Source of the DNA: Deltaproteobacteria bacterium
GTDB lineage: Bacteria > Desulfobacterota > BSN033 > UBA1163
Reading direction: 5' to 3'
Assembly (NCBI GenBank): GCA_016875195.1
Contig: VGRY01000008.1
Coordinates: forward strand, 25,526 to 89,525
Length of the DNA: 64,000 bases
The position numbers and the translations under genes are program-made. The first letter of the stretch is position 1, and each line of letters starts with the position of its first letter. Below, piece after piece: positions 58,505 to 64,000 of the stretch. The notes beneath the pieces were generated by a model, which did not search any database, had not been told where the DNA came from, and saw nothing but the letters and a program-made list of their open reading frames with translations.

Positions 58505-58773
58505 CGAAAGAGGAGTTTTACCTATTAGAGTTTACAGGTTCGGAGTGACCCCACTGCCAACATGTGGAGCCTCTCGTTGAGAGGTTAGAGGATGAAGAGG
58601 GGGTTAAGGTGGCAAAACTGGAGGTCTGGCATAATGAAGCCAATGCCAAATTGATGAGAGAGTATGATAAGGGGTATTGCGGAGGTGTGCCATTCTTCTT
58701 CAACAAGAAAACCGGCAAATGGATCTGCGGCTCGGCAGATTATGAACGATTGAAGAAATGGGCATTGGAATAA
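58501..58773 (+). CDS. Thioredoxin-like selenoprotein with U-P-H-C active site (in-frame UGA)
   Basis: The frame starts at ATG 58501, overlaps the prenyltransferase stop by four bases, and has aaaggagga upstream. Codon 16 is TGA (58546-58548), and the same frame continues to TAA at 58773, giving 90 residues. The sequence around the stop is LLEFTGSE-U-PHCQHV, exactly where thioredoxin-like proteins have C-x-x-C. It continues with KLEVWHNEANAKLM, the cis-Pro loop GGVPFFFN and KTGKWICG. I therefore read UGA as selenocysteine (U16, with C19 as partner). A hairpin downstream could be the SECIS element. Routine calling would start at 58564 and lose the active site. A nonsense mutation or base error is the alternative. 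Confidence 0.8.
58570..58584 (+). promoter_or_regulatory. Candidate bacterial SECIS hairpin
   Basis: cctctc-gtt-gagagg forms a six-bp stem with G first in the loop. The loop is 27 bases after the UGA, within the range reported for bacterial SECIS elements. A weaker ccac/gtgg stem lies between it and the UGA. Confidence 0.5.
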
Positions 58774-58775
58774 TA

Positions 58776-58934
58776 CTGGAATAATGGAATCATGGAAGAA
58801 TGGAAAAATGGGTTAATCAGAAAATAGAAGGTTAAGGCTAAGGATAAGGTTAAGAAAAGCTCAACCTTAACCTCAGCCTCAAAGTGTTCAATCCATTATT
58901 CCAGCATTCCAATATTCCATCATTCCATCTTGGA
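58776..58934. repeat. Intergenic word-hairpin (GGAATAATGG word, with inner TTAAGG word)
   Basis: The left arm tggaataatggaatcatggaa and the right arm ccattattccagcattccaa are near-complements. Inside, aaggttaaggctaagg faces ccttaacctcagcct. It fills the space between the selenoprotein and pdhA genes. Confidence 0.75.
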
Positions 58935-58941
58935 GGTTCTG

Positions 58942-60012
58942 ATGAGTTTGTTTGATGATTATCATCCATTAAAGGGAAAGATGTTCCAGATTTTAAAACC
59001 GGATGGGACGCTCCATCCGAATATGAAGCCGCTCCTGAGTGACCAGGAGATTTTTAATCTTTATCAAAAGATGGTTTTCATCCGGCTGGCAGATCAGAAA
59101 GCCTTGATGCTCCAGCGGCAGGGAAGGATGGGAACCTATGCACCTATCTGGGGACAGGAGGCCTGTCAGGTTGGGAGTGGTTCTGTTCTTCAAAAAGGGG
59201 ATTGGGTTTTTCCTGCTTTTAGAGAACTCGGTGCATCCCTGATGATGGGAGTCCCGCTCAAAACGGTCTATCTCTACTGGATGGGCAATGAGGAGGGAAG
59301 CCGTGCTCCGAATGGGATCAATATGATGCCTGTCTCCATACCCGTTGGCACTCATCCACTGCATGCGGTTGGAACGGCTTGGGCGGCAAAACTTAAGGGA
59401 GATAAAATTGTAACCATCTCCTATTTTGGAGATGGCGCAACTTCCAAGGGCGACTTTCATGAGGCGATGAATCTTGCAGGAGTCTTTAAAGTCCCAACGA
59501 TCTTCTTCTGCCAGAATAACCAGTTTGCCATCTCTGTTCCGAGAAAGATCCAGACCGCCTCTGAGACGATCGCCCAGAAGGCGGTTGCCTATGGGGTAGA
59601 TGGAATTCAGGTGGATGGGAATGATCTCTTTGCTGTCTATGCAGTAACAAAGGAAGCCGTTGCCAAGGCCCGTTCCGGAGGAGGGGCCACCCTAATCGAG
59701 GGGGTGACCTACCGGTTCGGTCCTCATACGACAGCCGATGATCCTACAAAATATCGAAGAGAAGAAGATATTGAACCGTGGAAGGCGCTCGATCCAATGG
59801 TGCGACTGAGATTTTTTCTCAAAGGGAGAGGACTCTGGAGTGATGAGGTTGAAAAACAGGTGACTGAAGAGGCTCAACAAGAGATCGATCAGGTCGTGAA
59901 AGAGGCGGAAGCGGTTCCGACTCCGAGTGTGGAAGACATTTTTAAATATGTCTATGCAGAGATGACTCCGCAGTTAAAAGAACAGATGGAGTATCTGAAA
60001 GGAACACTGTAA
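58942..60012 (+). CDS. pdhA: Pyruvate dehydrogenase E1 component, alpha subunit
   Basis: A 356-residue protein; ATG 58942 follows ggagg, and the in-frame TTG at 58930 is too early. The thiamine-diphosphate motif is FGDGATSKGDFHEAMNLAG...CQNN. RMGTYAPIWGQEACQVG, PAFRELGAS and the phosphorylation-loop region YRFGPHTTADDPTKYR are typical of PdhA. With PdhB it decarboxylates pyruvate, or branched-chain 2-oxo acids as an alternative, and transfers the acyl group to the E2 lipoyl. E3 is not in the window. Confidence 0.93.
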   Translation: MSLFDDYHPLKGKMFQILKPDGTLHPNMKPLLSDQEIFNLYQKMVFIRLADQKALMLQRQGRMGTYAPIWGQEACQVGSGSVLQKGDWVFPAFRELGASLMMGVPLKTVYLYWMGNEEGSRAPNGINMMPVSIPVGTHPLHAVGTAWAAKLKGDKIVTISYFGDGATSKGDFHEAMNLAGVFKVPTIFFCQNNQFAISVPRKIQTASETIAQKAVAYGVDGIQVDGNDLFAVYAVTKEAVAKARSGGGATLIEGVTYRFGPHTTADDPTKYRREEDIEPWKALDPMVRLRFFLKGRGLWSDEVEKQVTEEAQQEIDQVVKEAEAVPTPSVEDIFKYVYAEMTPQLKEQMEYLKGTL

Positions 60013-60186
60013 AGCAAATACGAAGCACGAAATCCGAAATTCGAAACAATATCAAATGTTCAAAGTTCCAAATTAAAAACCATTTGATCTGTTCTTTTTG
60101 ATCATTTGAAAATTCGGATTTAGGATTTGTTTCGGATTGGTCCGAAACGGACGCTTCGCCCGAAATTCGAATTTCGAATTTATTCA
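60013..60186. repeat. Intergenic word-hairpin (CGAAATTCGAAA word), pdhA-pdhB
   Basis: The left arm (gaagcacgaaatccgaaatt, caaatgttcaaagttcc) faces a right arm (ggatttgtttcggatt, cgaaattcgaatttcgaat). Its words recur in the pdhB-pdhC gap. The gap is 220 bases with no coding content. Confidence 0.75.
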
Positions 60187-60232
60187 GGCCATCAAGTTCA
60201 GTAGAGAAAAGATCAATTAGGAGAATCTAATT

Positions 60233-61210
60233 ATGGGACGTCTCAATATGGTGGAGGCAATCAATCTGGCTCTCCGGGAGGAGATGGAGAGGGATAAAAG
60301 GATTGTCATCTTAGGTGAAGATGTAGGACGCGAGGGCGGGGTCTTTCGGGTTACCGATGGGCTTCAGGCGAAGTTCGGCAATGAGCGGGTAGTGGACACT
60401 CCTCTCGCAGAAACAGGAATCGTGGGCACAGCATTGGGAATGGCCCTCTATGGACTACGGCCGATTGCGGAGATTCAGTTTGATGGTTTTCTCTACCCCT
60501 GTCTCGACCAGATCACGAACCACCTCGGTCGGATGCGGAATCGATCCAGGGGTAGGTTCACCTGCCCATTTGTTATCCGGGTTCCCTATGGAGGCGGCAT
60601 CCACGCACCTGAACATCATTCGGAAAGTCCAGAAGCCATTCTGGCTCATACGCCAGGGATTAAAGTTGTAATCCCCTCTACTCCCTATGAGACCAAGGGC
60701 CTTCTGCTCTCCTCAATCCGAAGCCCGGACCCCGTCATCTTTTTAGAACCCAAAAGAATCTATCGGGCGATTCGAGAAGAAGTTCCAGAAGGCGACTATA
60801 CCATCCCTTTGGGTAAGGCGAGATTGGTTCAGGAAGGCAAGGATGTGACCGTCATTGCCTGGGGAGCAATGGTGAGAGAGGTTTTAAATGCGGCTGAGGA
60901 ATTGAAAGTCGACAAGATCAATTTAGAGATTATCGATCTCAGAACGATCTCAGCCATGGATGTAGATTCAATCATCCATTCCGTTCGAAAGACAGGGAGA
61001 GTAGTCATTGTTCATGAGGCGCCAAAGACTTGTGGCCTGGGCGCGGAAATCATTGCCTTGATCAATGAAAAAGCCTTTTTATCACTTCAGGCGCCAATCG
61101 AAAGAGTAACGGGATTCGATATTCCAGTGCCCTTGTTGAAATCGGAGCACTACTACCTTCCGAATCCCAAAAGAATTGTAATGGCCGTAAAGAAGGTGTT
61201 GAACTTCTAA
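60233..61210 (+). CDS. pdhB: Pyruvate dehydrogenase E1 component, beta subunit
   Basis: A 325-residue protein with LGEDVGREGGVFRVTDGLQ, DTPLAETGIVGTALGMALYG, GGGIHAPEHHSESPEA and PKRIYRA, all standard for E1 beta. It contributes the thiamine site with PdhA. The ribosome site is taggag. It is flanked on both sides by related word-hairpins but is probably in one transcript with pdhA and the E2 gene. Confidence 0.94.
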   Translation: MGRLNMVEAINLALREEMERDKRIVILGEDVGREGGVFRVTDGLQAKFGNERVVDTPLAETGIVGTALGMALYGLRPIAEIQFDGFLYPCLDQITNHLGRMRNRSRGRFTCPFVIRVPYGGGIHAPEHHSESPEAILAHTPGIKVVIPSTPYETKGLLLSSIRSPDPVIFLEPKRIYRAIREEVPEGDYTIPLGKARLVQEGKDVTVIAWGAMVREVLNAAEELKVDKINLEIIDLRTISAMDVDSIIHSVRKTGRVVIVHEAPKTCGLGAEIIALINEKAFLSLQAPIERVTGFDIPVPLLKSEHYYLPNPKRIVMAVKKVLNF

Positions 61211-61376
61211 AAAATAAATTCGAAGCACGAAATCCGAATTTCGAAACAATATCAAAATTCAAATATCAAATGTTCAAAACCTAATTTTTCGTTTCGGATT
61301 TAGAATTTTGGTAATTGGGATTTGTTTCGGATTTCGATATTCGAATTTCGGATTTTTCAAAGGACCTTTTTAAAGC
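61211..61376. repeat. Intergenic word-hairpin (CGAAATTCGAAA word), pdhB-pdhC
   Basis: It opens with aaattcgaagcacgaaatcc, nearly the same as the start of the previous hairpin, and closes with cgatattcgaatttcggatt. The two hairpins may have arisen by duplication around pdhB. Confidence 0.75.
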
Positions 61377-61423
61377 AAATTCCGAAATTTCTATCGAGAA
61401 GATTAAGTACTGGGGGTAAAAAT

Positions 61424-62680
61424 ATGGCTTACGAATTCAAGTTTCCTGATATTGGAGAAGGATTGACTGAAGGTGAGATTGTTCGCTGGCTGGTCAAAGA
61501 AGGCGATGAAGTGAAAGAAGGTCAACCCCTTGTTGAAGTCGAGACCGATAAAGCCCTTGCGGAAATACCTTCTCCTAAGACAGGAGTCATCTTAAAAATA
61601 CTCGCCTGGGAGAAAGAGATTGTTAAAGTTGGGCAGGTGATTGTCATCTTCGGAGAGAAAGGGGAATCCCTTTCAACTCCACCCCAAAAGCCTAAGTCGG
61701 TTGGCGTTGTGGGTGAACTGGAGGAAGCGCCCGAAGAGATTTCCGTTACTGAAGCAAAGGCTGAACCAGTTAAACCTGCCTTTGTCAGTGAACATGCTCT
61801 GGCAACTCCTGCTGTGAGAGGTTTGGCAAAAGAACTGGGGGTTGATATCAATCAGGTGAAAGGAAGCGGACCCGAAGGCCGGGTTCTGGAAAAAGATGTT
61901 CGGCAATTTGCAGAGAGTAAAGAGAAACCTCCGGAGCCAGAAAAGAAAATCACCAAGGTTAAAAAATATGACCTCTATGGCTATGTAGATCGAATTCCTT
62001 TGAGGGGGGTGCGGCGATCCATTGCCAAGGCCATGGTCCGGTCAAAATATACTGCCCCTCATGTGACCGCCATGGATGAGGCGGATGTGACAGCCTTGTG
62101 GAAAATCAGAGAGAAGGAGAAAAAATCAGCAGAGAAGAAAGGGATTAAACTGACCATTCTTCCTTTCATCATTAAAGCTGTCATCGCAGGTTTGATGGAA
62201 CACCCCTATCTCAACGCTTCATTGGATGATGAAAATGAGGAGATCATCCTGAAAAAGTATTTCAATATTGGCGTTGCCACCGATACTCCTGAAGGCCTAA
62301 TGGTCCCTGTGGTAAAAAATGCAAAGGATAAGTCCATCCTTCAAATAGCGGATGAGTTAACGAAGTTGGTTGAGAAAGCGAGGAATCGAACGATTGACCT
62401 GGCTGACCTGAAAGGCGGGACATTCACCATATCCAACTACGGGGCATTAGGTGGAATCTATGCTACTCCGATCATCAACTATCCCGAGGTGGCCATCCTG
62501 GGTGTGGGGAAAATTAAAGATACACCCGTGGTGAAGAATAGTAAGTTAGTGGTTCGAAAAATTCTCAGCCTGGCTCTCTCCTTTGACCATCGAGTCGTGG
62601 ATGGTGGCGAGGGAGCCCGGTTCCTCAATACGGTCATTGCACGGCTCGAAGACCCTGACCTCATTCTCCTGGAAACCTGA
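61424..62680 (+). CDS. pdhC: Dihydrolipoamide acetyltransferase (E2) of the pyruvate dehydrogenase complex
   Basis: A 418-residue protein; ATG 61424 begins the lipoyl domain, and the longer frame upstream is inside the repeat. The lipoyl domain (1-80) has the lysine in VETDKALAEIPSP. A subunit-binding domain (ATPAVRGLAKELGVDINQVK) follows. The catalytic domain has PLRGVRRSIAKAMVRS, TPEGLMVPVV, TFTISNYG and the active-site FDHRVVDGGEGARFL. It transfers the acyl group to CoA and forms the core of the complex. Confidence 0.94.
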   Translation: MAYEFKFPDIGEGLTEGEIVRWLVKEGDEVKEGQPLVEVETDKALAEIPSPKTGVILKILAWEKEIVKVGQVIVIFGEKGESLSTPPQKPKSVGVVGELEEAPEEISVTEAKAEPVKPAFVSEHALATPAVRGLAKELGVDINQVKGSGPEGRVLEKDVRQFAESKEKPPEPEKKITKVKKYDLYGYVDRIPLRGVRRSIAKAMVRSKYTAPHVTAMDEADVTALWKIREKEKKSAEKKGIKLTILPFIIKAVIAGLMEHPYLNASLDDENEEIILKKYFNIGVATDTPEGLMVPVVKNAKDKSILQIADELTKLVEKARNRTIDLADLKGGTFTISNYGALGGIYATPIINYPEVAILGVGKIKDTPVVKNSKLVVRKILSLALSFDHRVVDGGEGARFLNTVIARLEDPDLILLET

Positions 62681-62757
62681 AGTTCCTAATAAAGCTTCTC
62701 ACTGTTTCGGACAGGGCGTTCCACGAAGGGGGGTATCAATCAGGGCTTGTCTCAAAT

Positions 62758-63615
62758 TTATTGGAGGACTTTGAAGTTGAGGCTTGTCAGGGTCTGCTCG
62801 CCTTCCCTGACTTCAGCTTTCCAGTTTCCAACATGTTGGGGTTGGAAGGTTAAGTAACTGTAAACTGACCAGGCAGGAGGTTTAACATCCATTTCTATTC
62901 GATGGTATTCTTTTCCCTCCAATAGCCAGACATGGGCAATCTTTCCCGGCTTTGGAGTCTTAATTCTTGTGAAGAAATAGCCCCTTTGATTATTTGAGTT
63001 AAAATCCAAAGCATTCCCTGTAAGGAACTGCCGGTCGTTGTCTTTTTCGATGTTTGTTCCTATGCCCGCCTCAAGGATTTCGCAACCGGAGGTAGGGTGT
63101 AAATCGACCTTCTTCGTTTCCCGCTCTACCCCATTCACTGGTTGGACCAGATCAGCGGGTGGTATTCCCTCTTCTCTCTGAGTAGCGGTAGCAGGCACGG
63201 CAGGAAGGAGCAGGGAAGCTACGGGTTTCTCTTCCGTGGAATCGTACATAAGATAAGTAACGAAGAATGATGTGATGAGAAAAGTTAAGATGATTAAAAA
63301 AGTGGGCGATAATGGGATGAGTCTCTTTTTTGAGGGTGGAGTCTCCGGCATCGATACAGGAGGTTCAGGCGGGAGAAGGCTTTTTAAATAATTTTCATAT
63401 TGGGCAAGAATATCTTTCTCATCAAGAGTGAGATATCTGGCATAACTCTTTAAGTATCCTTTGACGTAAAGAGGGTGAGGGAGCAGTTCGTATTTTTCTT
63501 CTTCGATGGCCCTGAGATGATGTTCTTTGATTTTCGTGGATGAACAGATTTTCTCCAGCGGGATGTTCAATCTCTCTCTTTCTTGCTTCAAATATTTTCC
63601 AACAGGTTCTGTCAT
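62758..63615 (-). CDS. RodZ-like HTH membrane protein with DUF2914 domain
   Basis: A 285-residue protein. Residues 5-75 are a RodZ-type helix-turn-helix (GKYLKQERERLNIPLEKICS, YVKGYLKSYARYL). One membrane helix lies near 108-130 (LIILTFLITSFFVTYLMY). The C-terminal 80-90 residues form a DUF2914-like periplasmic domain (GYFFTRIKTPKPGKIAHVWL, WSVYSYLTFQPQHVGNWK). RodZ links MreB to cell shape, but the DUF2914 ending replaces the usual RodZ tail, so the role may be different, perhaps envelope sensing. It is convergent with pdhC. Confidence 0.85.
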   Translation of the reverse strand: MTEPVGKYLKQERERLNIPLEKICSSTKIKEHHLRAIEEEKYELLPHPLYVKGYLKSYARYLTLDEKDILAQYENYLKSLLPPEPPVSMPETPPSKKRLIPLSPTFLIILTFLITSFFVTYLMYDSTEEKPVASLLLPAVPATATQREEGIPPADLVQPVNGVERETKKVDLHPTSGCEILEAGIGTNIEKDNDRQFLTGNALDFNSNNQRGYFFTRIKTPKPGKIAHVWLLEGKEYHRIEMDVKPPAWSVYSYLTFQPQHVGNWKAEVREGEQTLTSLNFKVLQ

Positions 63616-64000
63616 GGCCTATTCTGTTTATAAAACCGGTTGATTGCTGTTTAAATGCATTCGACCCTGAAGCGAATATCCTAAAATAATTTAAGCAATC
63701 GCTGTGCCAAATAACGTTAGTAATAACCTATTGGAATTTAACGGGTTTGTTAAGTGATGGTACTTAGATGTGGCATTTTTTTGCCAAATTTGCACATTTT
63801 GGTGACAATTTGTCGAGTTGTTTCCGTCTCTTTTCTATATGTTGGCTGTGAAGTTTTTTAAGAAATTTCTGATGGTAATGTCAAGTCTTTTGTGTCAGCA
63901 AGAGAAATGGGGTAGCTGTTCGTTGTTTAAGATTCTCATAGGTGAAGACAGAAAACAGAATACGTTCCATACTGGTTCGATCACTAAAGGTGCCCATGGG
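63616..64000. other. Non-coding end of window
   Basis: This AT-rich stretch lies upstream of the RodZ-like gene. A palindrome tggcattttttt/gcca lies near 63771-63785. An ORF from 63839 stays open to the window edge, but its composition and lack of a ribosome site do not support a gene. Nothing else is seen. Confidence 0.4.

Noticed and set aside
63771..63785. TGGCAT...TGCC as a second sigma-54 promoter
   Set aside because: The GG-to-GC spacing is one base short, and the motif is better explained as a T-loop palindrome.
63839..64000. ORF open to the right edge of the window
   Set aside because: There is no ribosome site, the composition is not protein-like, and it is only 54 codons; it is probably chance.

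Overview
The window looks like chromosomal DNA from an uncultured or poorly studied Gram-negative bacterium that respires aerobically. It is most like Desulfobacterota (former Deltaproteobacteria) or a neighbouring phylum such as Nitrospirota. This rests on gene content only: LpxC, an alternative complex III plus caa3 oxidase cluster, a tungsten aldehyde oxidoreductase, NrfD-type membrane complexes, sigma-54 control, GH57/DUF3536 and selenocysteine use. No rRNA or marker set is present to fix the lineage.

Layout. 0-4.6 kb: a response-regulator/LpxC fusion, a small HTH protein, an M23 peptidase lipoprotein with a hidden cysteine-rich ORF upstream, a HicBA toxin-antitoxin pair and tRNA-Leu(CAA). 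4.9-13.1 kb: a probable sigma-54 promoter, then an operon encoding three glycine-cleavage-H-like proteins, a 28-residue membrane peptide, a Tat-exported four-cluster ferredoxin and an NrfD/HybB membrane subunit. It is followed by a sensor kinase with two c-heme motifs in its periplasmic domain and an NtrC-type regulator. 13.2-21.2 kb: archaemetzincin, a DUF1460-like protein, an acidic-tail protein, a Ycf46-like AAA ATPase, Lgt, an ABC transporter whose binding-protein gene is frameshifted, and a cytidylate-kinase-like protein. 21.3-29.6 kb: fumarase, a PIN/UPF0175 toxin-antitoxin pair, a SagB-like oxidoreductase, a DMT transporter, small unknowns and an aldehyde:ferredoxin oxidoreductase. 30.1-37.9 kb: aconitase, SdhA, SdhB and a GH57 enzyme. 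38-49.6 kb (minus strand): a compact alternative complex III followed by heme O synthase, the caa3 oxidase subunits and Sco. 49.7-64 kb: hydroxyacyl-CoA and acyl-CoA dehydrogenases, a cobalamin adenosyltransferase, Hsp20, citrate synthase, a LeuCD-like pair, DoxX, a UbiA prenyltransferase, a thioredoxin-like selenoprotein, pyruvate dehydrogenase E1 alpha, E1 beta and E2, and a RodZ-like HTH/DUF2914 protein.

How it fits together. Pyruvate dehydrogenase, citrate synthase, aconitase, succinate dehydrogenase and fumarase supply most of an oxidative TCA cycle. Alternative complex III would pass quinol electrons through c-type cytochromes to the caa3 oxidase. The sigma-54-linked H-protein-like complex appears to be a second quinone-reactive module with its own redox-type sensor.

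The most notable points are: (1) an in-frame UGA in a U-P-H-C thioredoxin-like protein; (2) the three degenerate H-protein-like proteins in one respiratory operon; (3) the receiver-LpxC fusion; (4) tiny cysteine-pair peptides and a cysteine-rich ORF below normal calling limits; (5) several families of intergenic repeats, including hairpins built from a repeated word inside operons and elements that supply the stop codon of the upstream gene.
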